Shown piece after piece: positions 24,127 to 36,931 of a DNA stretch of 64,000 nucleotides (positions are counted from its first letter, which is position 1; each line of letters starts with the position of its first letter). This stretch comes from Promerops cafer (Eukaryota; Chordata; Aves; Passeriformes; Nectariniidae). Both the position numbers and the translations under genes were made by a program. The stretch spans positions 434,906 through 498,905 of the forward strand of contig VZSE01014927.1 in NCBI GenBank assembly GCA_013398275.1. Direction: 5' to 3'. Under the pieces are notes generated by a model. The model made no database searches. It was given only the letters and a program-made list of their open reading frames with translations, and was not told where the DNA came from.

Positions 24127-25259
24127 TTTACCCCGACAGCCTGAGGGGCTCAGTGACTCCGTCTCTACTGACTCTCCCAATGTGGCTTTTATTAATTGAG
24201 AACTTGAGCCTATGCTGGAATCTCAATGAGAGTTAATTTTGTTGGTTAATTAATACTCTGAATCATGGTCTGTTTAATTGTTATCTGTTTATACTATGGG
24301 TTTGTCTACGGTTCTGTTTATGTTACTGGGATGTTTTGAAGACATTTTTGGGAAGTGAGGGGATGAACTGAAGGCTTCAAGTTTGATATTCTTAATTATG
24401 TATTTCCCAGATATAAATAAATATAAAGATTTAGATTCTCAGGTGTTCACTGGTTATTACTTCTTTGCTGCAACCAGGAACAAGAACTGCTGTCACTTGG
24501 CTAAGAACAGGCTAAACATATAGATTAATTTTGTAAAAGACTGGTTCACTCACATACATTGTATTATTGTTTCTTTTGCTTCTCTCTTGTGTCTTGCCTA
24601 TTAAAGAGACATTCACATGATCTAATTGCAGGCATTTTGGACATCAATTCTAAACCCTCAGCTACTCAAGACAGTCTCTCTCAGGTGCTAGACCCTCTCC
24701 ATCAACTGCAACAAAAGTGTAGATGACCTTGAAGTTTTATACTTTGACTGACACTTCGAAGTAATTCATCCAGCCAGGTTAACCCTGGCCTTTAGTTAGC
24801 AAACTGCTGAGTGTAGGAACTGTCCTGTCAGAGCTTTTTATGGTGTTTAGCACACAGCAATTTTCTCTAGGAACAACAGTAACCACATTTCCAACAGTAG
24901 TAGTCTGAGAGGATGCCTACTACAGCTTCTGGGAGGATGAAAAGAATGTTCTAGTTAATGTGAGACCTGTAAACATGAAGCTGTGGCTCCACACACCCGG
25001 CTCACAGATTTGGATGGCTTCCTGAAGAATGTGTCTTGCTGGAAATGGAATGCACTACAGGTTTTAAACAGCAGCCTAACTACCCCAACTTTGTGGAAAT
25101 GACAAACCCTTCTGAGCACTAAAGGCTGCCATGAGCCTGAGGGGAGAAGGGGAGTGTGCAGCTGGATGTGTGTGCGTAGAAGGGAGGAGCGATGAGGAAA
25201 GTTTCTCCTATGAAAGAAATGATCTAATTTGAAGCAAGTCCCTCATGGGAAGAGCTGTG

Positions 25260-25560
25260 ACAGAGGCTGCTCTGTTCCTGTTAATTTTCACAGTGCAGCT
25301 GTCAGCGGGTCTGTAAATAGTACTCTGCGAAGCCAACGCTTCCTATCCACACATCAACCATTCAATTAACAGAAGAACAGAAGAAGGAAATAAAGTGCAC
25401 CACAGCCTTCTATCACGGCTTTGATGTTTTCCAGCAATTTATGAAAGTGTACACAAATCTAATTACAAGCCCCACTGCTTCCCATTTACATGGAGCTCCT
25501 CAAGTTCAGAGCTGTTTATATCAAAATAATTGTTAAAAATACCTCAGCTGATCTACGGCA
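25260..25560. promoter_or_regulatory. Candidate conserved non-coding block
   Basis: Non-repetitive stretch with CpG in otherwise AT-rich DNA (tcagcgggtctgtaaatag, gcgaagccaacgcttcc, tatcacggctttgatg) and TAAT cores (caattaacag, tctaattacaag). The texture is that of a vertebrate non-coding element. Confidence 0.35.
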
Positions 25561-26079
25561 TTGTGGCCCCCCACTCACCGGAGCCACCGGGCTGCTCCTC
25601 CCAGGGAGTTCTTGCTGACTCAGTGCTTCGGTGCAGCCTGCTCCTGCAAAATCTGCTTCCCCACCACTCTGTGAGCACAGCACCCGGGCTGCAGCTTCAT
25701 CGTGCCCACAAAGGCCCATTTCCCTCCTTTTCTCCACCTGCTCAGAGCTCCTTCTGCAGACTCTGCACTGCTTTCCCCTCCACCCCTAATTCACCGAAAT
25801 AATCCTCTGCTGTGTTAGTGGGGGGTGAGCACAGCTGCTCAGCCGGCTTCCACTGTGGGGCTGCGTCTGAAGGCAGCTTCACAGAGCTTTGCTAAGTTGT
25901 AGCTGCAGCACGGGAATGCACAGCAGTAACAGCAGCAGTCATTAATGTGAGCTGGGGGTGGTTTCCTTGGTGGGGTGCCTGAGCATCCAAAGCCTGGAAG
26001 ATGAGAAAAAGTGCCTCGTTTGCCATTAGTTCGAAAGAGGGCACTGCACAGGACAAAGACACTTGTAAGTCCTGGTTTA

Positions 26080-26170
26080 GTGCCTGGCATCCCTGCCCAT
26101 GCCAGGGTGTTGGAACGAGATGATTTTTAGGGTCCCTTCCCACCCACACCATTCTGTGGTTCTAAGATTC
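26080..26170 (+). mobile_element. CR1 LINE extreme 3' tail
   Basis: The sequence runs gcatccctgcccatgccagg, gttggaacgagatgattttt, agggtcccttcccacccaca and ends ccattctgtggttctaagat. This is the last 90 bp of a CR1 element with a degraded terminal repeat. Confidence 0.85.
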
Positions 26171-27195
26171 TTGGGGCAGTTTTTGATACTCTCATATTTA
26201 AGTCACTCTTACCTGATAAGCCAAACAGGTGATAAATTCCTTTAGCTTAAATAATGGAAGAAAGTCTCTTATGGTATGAAAGGATAGGCAGTACATTGTC
26301 TAAAGAAAGAAGACAATTCTTTCACCTGACTGTTACTCATGTTTGACTGGGAATTTTTGTACTGTGAGTGGACTTCCAAAGAACATGATGGACAGAGGCT
26401 CAAAATCCATCTCATTCAAGGTGTTGTGCCATTCATACTTTCTTGCTTAATAAGAAGTGTAAAGTACAACAACTAGAGATCTAACCTATATGTCATCTAA
26501 CAACACTGAGCAGTAATTTCATAATTTGATATAGGTGGTTCCTGGACAGAGACTTGAATTTGGTTATGTCATCTGTGTTGATAAGAGCTTCACAGAAAAA
26601 TATTTAAATGAAAGCCCCCAAGTTAACAAAGTTGTGCATTGCAATACTACTGTTTTTTCAAAGTTCAACAAAACTGAGTGTTTCTCTGAAAGGCAGACGT
26701 CTGTTCAGTGCTTGTATCCAAGTCTCACATTTTCCATTTTCACAAAATCAAGGATTCAATCTGAAAAGTAATTTTTATGGAAAATGTTTAGCCAGATGTA
26801 GATAGACTTGGAATGCTATTGCCTCGATGCAGAGGAAATGCAGTGCTTTGATCAAGCTGCTGCAGGCTTCTGTAGTAAATAAAAAGAGAGGATTTGGCCT
26901 GTGTGGTAGGAGAAGCCACCTTACAGAAGTCTGGAGGTCTTGGTGGCCTTAAACATCATGAATTAAAGAGAGGTATGGAATGAGCATGGTGCTCACAATT
27001 AGTGTATTAAGCAAGTTCACAGCACATTTAATGGAACAGGAGTCAGGGGACTCTGCTGCAGGATGCCTGGTTTCTGAATCCAAAATTGCTTTATCTGGGC
27101 AACAAACATCCAGGATAGATTTCAGGTCTCCCTGCACTGGACATGAAGTGCTCACTTTAAGCTGCACTGGCTTTATCTTTAGTTTTTAAGCACTT

Positions 27196-27228
27196 GTCCT
27201 TTTTTCATTCTGGTCCTTTTTTCATTCT
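27196..27228. repeat. 16-bp near-tandem duplication
   Basis: The unit gtccttttttcattct occurs at 27196-27211 and 27213-27228 with one base between. Confidence 0.9.
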
Positions 27229-27929
27229 AAGTTGCACTTTGGATGAAGAACCACTATTTTGGAGCTGGAGGACTGTAGCAAATTGATGCCTAAAATGAGC
27301 TAAAAAGCACACTCCTATTTAGGCTTGCCTATTGGTTTGACAGGTTTAAAAATCTATTTCTGTAAAATAAAATTTCTCCAGAGGTATCTATTTCCTTCTA
27401 TTGATTATAAGAGAAACTTAGATGACAAACTTAGATGACAACCTCAGACATGAGTTTCTTGACTTCTGGATGTCTCAAATTAGGTTAGATGAGTCCCTCC
27501 TCAGGTATTCAAAGTCTGTTATTGAGTTATCTGTTATAATGGGACAGGCATGCCCAGAAGGTGATATTGCCCATCCTAGCTCAGAAAAAGTGAGGAATGC
27601 ACAAATCTCTGGAAATGTCTCTCTCTCCTTTCTGCAGGAATCCAAGAAGATAGTTAGAATAGGTCACAAACTTTCAGACTGTTAAAGATAAGTCCAGCAC
27701 TTCACACTCTTCACTTCTTCTCACCCCTGTGCAGGAAAAGCACATAGTAACAGTACCATTCTGCCCCTTCTAAGAATGAATTCATAACCAAAGAAATTCT
27801 GAGTTGCCACAGTGGGCAAGATGGTGAAAAGGGTGCAAAACTACTCTATTTTTTAACCCTATGTAGCTTCTGGGTAGGATAATAGTTGCTGTGACTTAAA
27901 TGTACGTGATTCTGTCCCTCAACTCCATC

Positions 27930-28440
27930 CTCTTGAGACCCTTCCTGCAGTGCTGCATCCAGCTCTGGGGCCCCAAACAAAAGACATGGACCTGTTAGAT
28001 GGAGTCCAGAGGAGACCACAAAGATGCTCAGAGGGCTGGGGCACTTCTCCTGTGAAGACATGTTTAGAGAGTTGGTGTTGTTCAGGGTGGAGAAGAGAAG
28101 GCTCTGGGGGGACTGTATAGCACCTTCCTGTGCCTAAAGGGCTGCACGAGAGCTGAAGAGGGACTTTTGGTGAGGGTCTGGAGGGACAGTACAGAGGGGA
28201 ATGGCTTCAGACTGAAAGAGGGCAGGCTTCGGTCCGCTGTTAGGGAGAAATTTGTTACTGTGAGGGTGGTGAGGCAGTGGAGCCTGTTGCCCAGGGGAGC
28301 TGTGGGTGCTCCATCCCTGGCAGTGACCAAAGCCTGCTGGGATAAGGCCTTGACCAACCTGGTCCAGTTGAAAATGTCTCTACTCCTGCTAATGGACATG
28401 TAGATGATCTTTAAGGTCCCTTTCAATCCAAACCATTCTT
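27930..28440 (+). mobile_element. CR1 LINE 3' fragment
   Basis: The stretch has the CR1 phrases gtgctgcatccagctctggg, ggagaagagaaggctctggg, tgagggtggtgaggcagtgg and gatgatctttaaggtccctt in correct order and near-correct spacing. It ends just after ccaaaccattctt. It is about 510 bp of the 3' end, antisense to CELF4 and degraded, with no open RT frame. Confidence 0.9.
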
Positions 28441-31207
28441 GACAGTTCAATGAAGTTTTGGGAAGAGTTTGTTCTGTGTGGGTGGACTGACAAGGCCACA
28501 TCTTAGATTTGTAAGATGTGTTCTTTAGAATGACTCTTCAACACTTGGCTGTTGCCCAGATATGAAGACATGGGGAGAAGGAGAAAACCAAGCGAGGATG
28601 ATGCCTAGGAAGGAGCATGACTGACAGGTAGAATGATAATATTGTCCACAGTGAGTGAGAATGGAGGTGGAGGATAGAAAAGACAGGTTTTGGGTGGAAA
28701 AGTTCAAAAGCTCAGTCTTATACATACTGAGCTTCTTCTGACAGATAAACATCCACCAGAAAATGCTGGAAAGACAGACCAAGATTTTGGGTTGGACAGG
28801 AGTCAGTCCTGAAGCAGAGAAATTAGATCTGCAAGCTGTCACTATGGCAATAGCAGCTGAATTTGTGTTGGTAGAAAAGGGACAAGGCTTGGATGAGGAA
28901 GAGAATGATAGAAAGAGACCTATTTATGTCCCCATATGAGTGGGAAACAGAGACAGGAGGGGATGGAGTAGTCAAAGCTAAAAATACAGGACATATAATT
29001 GCTGTAAATATATCATAAATACAAGCAAAAGTACATGAAGATTATGATCTCTTATAAAGGATGATATAGAGATCCAGTAAAACACTCATAAAGTTGATGA
29101 GCTGATAGAAAATATGATCTAAAAAGACAAAAAGGAAGTTCTCTTGACAAGTAGGTATAGAAGGAACTTTGTGTGCGCTTAAAAGTAGGGGATTTTGGGT
29201 AGCTTATTTCTAAAGGAAATTGATTGTGTAAAAATTGGAAAGATTTAGATTTGGTGGACCCTTAGGAGAAACAAGTGCCTTGCATAGAGAAATGGGCTTG
29301 TAATGGCTGATGGTCAGGCACTTGTCCAAGGTAAGGTTAATTAAAAAAAAAAAAAGGAAGGAACTTTCATAAAAGAAATTTGCCTTTTGAAACTATTAGG
29401 CAACATATGTTGTGTGAACAGAAAGTCACAGTAGAGCAATAATCCTGACAGCTGTGGAGAAACAGGAGTCTGCCGCAGGAACGAACGGCTCGAGACCTGA
29501 CAGGAATGATGATGGATGCCCTGCTGGTGGTACACGAGGACAAACCAAGAGATGCTGAAACTGGCTGAGCCACAGGAACAACGTTGAGCTGGCATTGCAA
29601 CTGGACAAACGAGGCCAGTCCTAGTGGTGAGAGGAATGGAAGGGGGCTGAAGGAAGATGGCAGAAATGCCCCCCTCCTTCCCAAGCACGTTGGGCTGCGT
29701 CGGCATCTCACCACGAGGTGGCTGCATTTCCCTGTGAACGTCGAAGTGAGTCCTGAACAACGCTGCACACCCCGGAGTACCATGAAAACAAGAATGGGCA
29801 CAGAGATCCTGGCAGGATTTGGCCTATCTCATTTGAAGAGCCTTAGAAATTCTGAGCCACTGTGGGAAAAACCTGTTGTGCTCCATGTTTTCATTGAGTG
29901 TTGGTCACTCTGCAGGTCCTCACGGGTCTGCAAACACATGGTAGCAGTGTTGTGCCTGCTTGCAGCTCATGGGAGACACAAGGCAGTGCCATGTAACTTA
30001 GCTTATAATGAAGAGGAGGAAATTAATTTTCTCCTTGCTTTTTCTGGGAACTATGAGTATGTACTGTGAGGTTCAGCCAATCCATGGAAACTTGTGAAGC
30101 CGTGGAAACTTGATTCTGAGCCTGGATGGGCATCTAGTAAGGGATAAATTGTACAGCTTTTTCAGATGCCCAGGTCTAGTTATTAAAGAATACTTCTATA
30201 ACAGGTATTTGAGTCAGATAAGTCGAGAGGACAAATGGTCCCATAAAATTTACCCAAGAAGTGGCCAAATTCCCAGGTGTTTTGTATGTCCTAAGCTCAG
30301 GTGATACCACCAGGATGGAGTCATAAGTTATTTCCAGGTGGCTGTGAGATGAGTATGTTTTTGTAATCCAAAGCGTTCTGAAAGTAGGAAGGGAAAGGGC
30401 TGAGGAGGAATAATGACATTTTGGGTATACTAGATCAAGATAAAATCTTCATCTCTCCTTGGGTTTTGTCTGTTTTCTCATGTCTTCCTCTTGCCTTTGT
30501 CACAGGAATTTGCAAGGTTTTTGGCATGAGGACTGACTTTTTGCTAAACCTTTTTGTGGTACCACACCCTACTGAATTGAAATTCTTGATCTCAGCTTCT
30601 AGACACTATCACTTTGGGTCAAAGTTTGAAACAAAAACTCTATAAAGTACCTCTTTAACCTGTCTCAGGAAAGATGTCCATAATTTATCAGTATGGGATG
30701 TCAGCATCAAGCCTAACATCTGGTGATTTCAGAAACAGCCTTTTAGGAAGAGACTCTTAAAAGTATTTAAGTACTTCAAAAAATGGAGACGCCATCTTCG
30801 AGGAGACTTTTTTTGGTACTATCACTGGTAAACATGTACCATTTTTGAACTGATTTGTCTAAGATGGGGTTCCAAAAAATGAGATCTTGATAGTTTGCTA
30901 GTTTTAGAAACCTTTTTGCTTGTAAAGAATTTTCCTTTTTCATCCCTGCAAAGATCTAGAGAAAATCTGTCAGGCCCACTTTAAACTTATTTGGATAAAT
31001 TCATGAATTTACATTAGAGTCTCTTACTGAAAGGGAGATTTTGCACTCTCAAATATTTTTAATTGAGCTTTCTTGTATCCTTTCCAAGTTGTCAACACGC
31101 TTCTTAGCCTTCCATGATTTACACTGTGAATAATTAGTAATAAAAATAATACACTATTATAATAAATCAAAACAAGTTGTACCAGATTTTCTTCTCCTAC
31201 TGACAGT

Positions 31208-31273
31208 GGAATGCCTTCCCTGGAAGGAATACATTGGAAGGATTGCCTTCTCTGGAAGAAATGGAATACATTC
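31208..31273. repeat. Imperfect tandem duplication with inner palindromes
   Basis: Two related units of about 33 bp, each built from tgccttc(c/t)ctggaag and ggaatacatt, lie side by side. Each has a short inverted core of the form ccttcc...ggaagg. Confidence 0.7.
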
Positions 31274-31978
31274 TTCTCTGTCTCATGATGGTGTACAAAC
31301 ATTTATTTGCATAGAAAACACAACCCCATTTCTATTTTCTTGAACAATCAGTCTTGGAATGACTAGAAATTTGTGCAAGTGGACTGATCCCTCAGGTATT
31401 TCCTGGAAGATCCAGTAATTGGTCTGACACACTTTCAAAGGGCAGGTGTAGGGGACCAGACTTATGCCTAAGCTGGTACTTTTGTGGTAACAGTGAAAGG
31501 TGCCCATCACTGCTGTGATTTGTCTCTAGCTCCTACTACCATGATGTGAACATGCTTCTCTCTGCTGAGTGCTGGCAAAAAGTTCTTTATCCTTTGCCTA
31601 GGGACAGGGACTCTCTGAGGAGGGAAAATGAAGAAACCCTTAGACCTCAGTTTCTACTTGATTCACCCCTCTGGAACTTGAAAGGTTGTGCTCATGGTGA
31701 GCCTGACCCAAAGTTGTTGCCATGTGTGAGCCATATGTCTTTTTTTCAGGTCATCAAAACTGCTGGTGACAGAACACAGCACCCATTGGGGTTCTGTGCC
31801 TGTGAGGAATGACAGTGTCATCCCAGCCTTTCCTCTGATGAATTAAGTACACCCAAGGCCCTGGGCCTTCCTGGGTGATGAGTTGCAGAGCACAGATAAA
31901 TAGTTTCTCCCCCTCAATCAGGCCACAGGGCAGCCAGGGCTGGCCCCATTGTCACTTGCCTGTTACAGAGCTACTCAC

Positions 31979-32058
31979 CGGCATTGTCTGGCTGCCATGC
32001 AAGGCATTGATGGCAGCTTGGGCCTCTGCATGTGAAGAGTATTTCACAAATGCACACC
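31979..32058 (-). CDS. CELF4: CELF4 coding exon, RNP1 and second half of RRM2 (probably exon 5)
   Basis: This 80-bp exon continues RRM2. On the minus strand the acceptor has a strong pyrimidine tract (ttctttttcctcttccag) and the donor is CCG|GTGAGT. It completes the split Gly codon and then reads CAFVKYSSHAEAQAAINALH followed by GSQTMP. With the last Lys-Gly of the previous exon this forms the RNP1 octamer KGCAFVKY, whose aromatic residues stack on RNA bases in RRM proteins. The exon enters in phase 1 and leaves in phase 0, so skipping it would shift the frame. The sequence is very close to the CELF4 family consensus with no disabling change. A TGCATG element (the RBFOX core) lies within the exon, but it falls on the conserved Leu-His-Gly codons and may be incidental. 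Confidence 0.97.
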
Positions 32059-35000
32059 CTGGAAGAGGAAAAAGAAGAGCATCAGAAAGTTTGCATGGAT
32101 ACCATGAAATTCCATCTAGCTAAGTATCTTGTCCTCAGAAGTGACTAATAATACGGTTGTGAAGAATGTATAACAAAAAAATGTGTCCTGGTCCTTTTCC
32201 AGAGTCCAGACATCAGCAGCCTGAGGACCTCTTAAGGCTAAGCTGCTTCCAGAATTCCCACATTGCATGTAATAAGTACTGACAGACAAAAACTTAGCAA
32301 GTACATCTTGAATCCAGTCATGTTTTGACCCCCCCAGCTTTCCATGGCAGAATCTTGCACAGTTTTACAATTTATTGGGTGAAAAAGCTGTTTCTTTTAT
32401 TTGTATTAGACTTCATTCTGAGTGTACTTCCCTCTGTGGTTGTGAGAAATAATATGGAAGCATGTGCAAGTTATTGGGAAGCTGCACGTACTTGATACAA
32501 GCAACCACAGGACAAATGTACAGAAGGCATTCAAGTTACTCCAAACCCACAAGGTACCTTATCATATCACTGCTTGGTAGAGCTCTGTGACAGACTGCCC
32601 AGAGCTTGTCTTGGCTCCGAGCCACTTGGGTCTGGCAAAGCATGAGACACCTTCTGGTGAAGTAGCAGGGGTGGGAGAGGTACCCATGTGTTGATTGCCA
32701 TCCTGCCACCACTGAAACTTGAATCTTAGTTTTTCATAGCTGCAAAGTCAGTGCCTGTGTAGGTGTCCTCCTCTGGACATTAGGGAAATGTGGGTAGTGT
32801 TTCTCTGGCCTGTATTGCTGTGCGGGGAATCTCTCACTGAACTCTTACATAAGGTTTTAGGGCAGAAAGGTGCATTTATGGATATGTGCTGGAGTGCAAA
32901 AATGATCAACACTTCAAAGGGTTATATGCACTTCTAGGGTGGGGGAAAGTATTACCAACACTCCAAGCAAACTGACTCAGAGACGGGAAGGGTAATTTCC
33001 ATATGCTAAGGAGGTTTTTGTAACAGATTGGGAGAGATCTGAGAAGTTTTGGCTTCCATCCCCTTCTACTACTACCAAAGACTTTTGAGCTTTTAATCAA
33101 TTTGCAAAGGCCTCTCGGTTTCCCTGAAGGGGTGCAGATTGCAGGGCATGGGATGCCAGTCCTGACACTGGAATGGCTCTCCTTCAGCCCCTTTGCAGCA
33201 TCTTTAGAAGGTCTTCACACCCTTTTGGATCCCTACAGTGCAGTGTCAAAAATGAAGCAATACAACTTGCAAAGTAGAAGAATGAACCCCAAAGGTCCTT
33301 AAAATCACCACTGCAGGCTAATAGAAGTGAGATTGAAGAAAGTAGTGATAGCCCCTTCTAAAAATAATATACACATATAAAATATCTTACAGTTCACTTT
33401 GAGGGCTGTTCACTTGGCATCACCCTCTCAGCACTGTGCTCAGGCTGTATTTCAGGAAAGGCCCAATGATTATTGCTAATAGTGGATCTAATTTATAAGG
33501 AGCTGAGAGGAGACAATCATGAGAAAATGAGATAGATAAACTTCAGCTGGAAACAATAGGGATCAATTATGACATAATCCCAGCCCAGCATTCCCGGGCT
33601 CCTGAGATACTGCGTCTTCCTCTTCATTAATCAGAGATAATCCAGAATTATGGTGTTTAATTATTTGCAGAGATTCTTTTGTACTTTCTGCCTCTAAAAA
33701 GAAGATGCTGATTAGGAAATATACAAAAGCTTTCCAGTTCCAGTCACTAATTTCATTTAGAGCAGCATTTTTGGCTGTGATGTTGCTGTCATGTCGAAGG
33801 CTTCACTCTTGTCAGGTGAAATTCACCCCTGTGCTGAGGGTCCTGATGGATCAGTGGCGCTGGATAAAGGTGGGAATAAAGGGAGTAGCAGGCATTTATC
33901 TTGTTTAATGCCCAGGATACTAATGGGATCCCTCCTACTGCTTTCTATTAACTGCTTCCAGTAGGTTTTGAGGTAGCAGGATGAGTGAAAACTCAGCTTT
34001 TACCAGTGCAAATGGCAAGACAATAGCAGAGATTCCAACATTTTGTCCTTTTTGTTTGTGCATTCAATTGGATGGCTTCTGTACACAACACCAAAAGTGC
34101 ACATAATCTTCCTTCCCACTGTCACCAGAACTGCCTCCAGGAGCGGGTGAGCTGAGGACGTGAGTCATGTCACTCTTCTCAGAACAATGGTGTCCTTTTG
34201 ACAGGAGCAGCTCTGGAGTGTGAAGGGATTTTGACACACACAGAGATATAACCTCTGCTGAACAGGATGATACATGTGCTTAAGGTTTTCTTGTTCCTTT
34301 GCTTCCAGACTAGAGCTGGAAGGCCTGCCCTGACTGTTTTGTCAGCTTGGAGGAGACTGCAGAATCAGGCCCTAGGACTGTAATTGCAGAGGGTGGAAAA
34401 GCTCTTCTTGGGGAGGGTGCTGTTGGAAATTTTTACTTTCTGAGTTATTGAGGCAGACTGCTCAATGGGAAAAAAAATTAAAATGGGGAAAAGAATAGCT
34501 GCACAGAGGGCAGCACTATGAAGGCTCTGTGGGTCCTTCTGGATCCACTTCAGGTCCCTCACCTGAGAACTCCTGCACTCCTGCCTGAACCCTGGTGAGC
34601 TTTACATGGAGTGGTGCAGAATCACTCCATCCTCTCCCAGGAAACATAGGTGCTGCATTCCCCTTCAGGGTGAGAAATTCCTCAGTCCCAGCTCTTCTGC
34701 CACTTGGTTACCTGCCCCAGCCACTGTTCCTAGCACTGCTACTCATGCAGGAGGTATTTCTGCAGACCCTGAAGGCCATGCCCCATGGCTCAGGAGAGCA
34801 CCCATGGCTTCAAGAAAGGCCGAGGCAGGTTTTTGGCTATGCCTGGACTGTGATGGGATTACACTGAGGAGCTGCAACCCACCTTCTGAGACCAGTGCTT
34901 GCACTGAGCTACCTGAAGGGTGTAGAGGCTCACCACAGGGATATCTGGAGGGCTGGGTAGGATTTAAGGGCATGGGATCTGACTGCTATCTGGAATTTAG

Positions 35001-36802
35001 ACAGTCTGCTTAAATCTCAACTTACATAGAATTTAAGCCTTATGGGTTTTACCCAAAATAAGTAGCTCACAAGCAATGTGTGTCACATATTGGTTTCTAG
35101 CAGATGGAAAACATTATAGACTGGGAATAACTTTGTGGGAGTTGTGGCTTGCCTGACTGTCTCCTAAGATAAGGGCACTAGCCTTAAGTTTTCCATTGGA
35201 TTGACTGCTCTGTGTGCATGTGTGCATGCACGAAACCATGTGTGTGTAAATTAGGAGCTTCACATTCTCAGTAAATAGCACCAGCAAATGGAAGCTGGTA
35301 ATATTAACTCTGTCAAGGCTCAGTATTGATCCTGAACAGCTCAGTGAAACGTCAGCCTGAGACTGCAGCCTGCTAGCACTAATAATTAAACTGGTTAGCA
35401 ATATGGAGCTGCCACTCAGATTCTGTCTTATAATGAAATTGTTTTAGAAGGAAAAAAAAAAAGATAGAGCAAGTATGAAGACAAGTCTGTGGGTTGGATC
35501 TCCTCAGGAATTTGTTTCTTACAGAACTCAGACTTTATTGCCTTTATTATTACTTTGTTTAACTCCTTTGTCATTAGATTTCTTTCCAGGTGGAAGCAGA
35601 CAGACTTTTTTTTTTTTGCTTTTCCCCAATTTTCTGATTTGTTCAGTGAATAGGTGCTTAACTGTCTGCTATTATGATGGTTGGAGCTTCTCTAGGACAT
35701 CCTAGTCTACTACTTCCCCATGGGCCAGCCCCTGTCTTTGGGTGTTATGAAAATGAAGTGACCACAAAACTGAAAGAAGGCCCCCACAGCTTATTTTCAG
35801 CCATCAGGAAGGCTGAGCTGTGCTGGTGTGTATTGAACAGCTATGAGGCTGGTGTAAAGTATTTGTTTTGGCCACCAGTGATTTTATGGAATAACAATAT
35901 CTTTCTCCAGTGCATCACTGTGATTTGGATTTTTTTGCCTCCCTGTTGCAAAAATGTGCTGGTTGATGTTGTCACTTGTCAAAATATCCAGGGAGATAAC
36001 AACTGCGTCAGCAGGACTGGCCTCTTCTCTGGTGTTGCACATGCCAACACAGTTTATGCTATATTATATGCAGATCAATATTTTATGGGCACATTATACG
36101 GCCAGGAGGAGAAGGTTTCCTATTCAGATTGAAGTTACTTTGTCTAGAGACTTATGGGGGGAAAATATGACTTTCCTGCACAGGACAGAAGCCTCATCCT
36201 CACGCCTGGGCTGTAGCAGGTGGTCTTTTGTGCTATCCAGGTAAAAAAAGTGGCAGAAGGAGGAAAGGCCCCTAGTTTTGCAATGAGGTATTTGTGTATT
36301 TCAAACAGTAAATGTGTAATGAGTGTAATATTTAAACTGGCACCTGTACCCTTGCAGCTGCAATCACTGGCTGGTATGAATCCATGCAAAGACCAGGAGA
36401 AGAAGGGAAAGATCTGGGGCTGGTGGGTGAGAGATAAACAGAGGCGATGATGGAGCTGGTGAGTCAAGATGCAGAGTACCAGTGTACCAGGATTTTTCTA
36501 AAGAAAGAGTAATCCTGCTCAGCGGGGTGGGGAGAGCACATCTTGAGTGAATGTAAAGGCCCTGTTCAGAGGGGAGGCATCAGTTTGCATGTAGTGAGCC
36601 ATAGCCCACTGGAGACGTGTGTTTTACAATGCAATCAGCTTTTTCCTCTCATGCACAAGCAGAGAGTGACCAGCAGAGTAAAAATGTGCCCCCCTCCTAA
36701 GGTAAGAAGTGCTGTTCTGGGGGCTGCATGATACTTTTGTCACACCAGAAAATGATATCTACTCGAAGAGCAGGGTGTAGCTCAGCACAAGCCATCCCTT
36801 AC
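32059..36802 (-). other. CELF4 intron inside RRM2, 4744 bp
   Basis: This intron splits the RNP1 motif of RRM2, a position that I recall as shared by CELF family genes. One block at about 33480-33690 looks like conserved non-coding DNA. No recognisable CR1 tail or microsatellite was seen. ORFs of up to 152 residues at 35674-36132 lack domain-like composition and are taken as chance. Confidence 0.9.
33480..33690. promoter_or_regulatory. Candidate conserved non-coding block
   Basis: Contains gggatcaattatgacataat, cattcccgggctcctg and cttcattaatcagagataat, then a run of ATTA cores ending tttaattatttgcag. It lies in the intron that splits RRM2. Confidence 0.35.
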
Positions 36803-36931
36803 CTTTGCTGTTGCCATCGGGTCCCCGAAGGATTGTGCACTCCTCAATGTTGCCAAACGCCTCGAATAGCCTGCGCACATCGTCTTCCGACTGCTGCTTA
36901 TTGAGCATGCCCACAAAGAGTTTTCTGTCTT
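36803..36931 (-). CDS. CELF4: CELF4 coding exon, first half of RRM2 (probably exon 4)
   Basis: This 129-bp exon encodes the start of the second RNA-recognition motif of CELF4, a neuronal RNA-binding protein that acts in alternative splicing, mRNA stability and translation. On the minus strand the acceptor reads tttattttgttccag and the donor is AAAG|GTAAGG. It enters after codon base 1 and leaves after base 1 (phase 1-1). The translation starts EDRKLFVGMLNKQQ, holding the RNP2 strand LFVGML, continues through the helix DDVRRLFEAFGNIEECTIL, and ends GPDGNSK plus the first base of a Gly codon. NKQQSEDDVRRLFEAFGNI fits CELF4 better than CELF3, CELF5 or CELF6, which differ at several of these positions as I recall them. 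Skipping the exon would keep the frame but destroy RRM2. The exon number is inferred from the usual CELF gene layout; earlier exons (RRM1) were not found in the window. Confidence 0.97.

Larger units (their letters stand above)
13632..31978 (-). other. CELF4 intron, 18347 bp
   Basis: This is the longest complete intron in the window. It carries the largest CR1 copy (about 17560-19120) and CR1 tails at about 23788-24126, 26080-26170 and 27930-28440. It also has candidate regulatory blocks near 15480-15700, 17140-17420 and 25260-25560, a short sequence gap at 20866-20872, and a CpG-bearing stretch at about 29440-29780 that I could not identify. Nothing else supportable was seen. Confidence 0.9.

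Noticed and set aside
28082..28501. 139-codon minus-strand frame
   Set aside because: Lies across an antisense CR1 3' fragment.
29584..30069. 161-codon plus-strand open frame
   Set aside because: No recognisable domain; kept only as part of a CpG-bearing stretch, not as a gene.
35674..36132. 152-codon plus-strand open frame
   Set aside because: Low-information residue pattern with no homology that I can recognise, inside a CELF4 intron.
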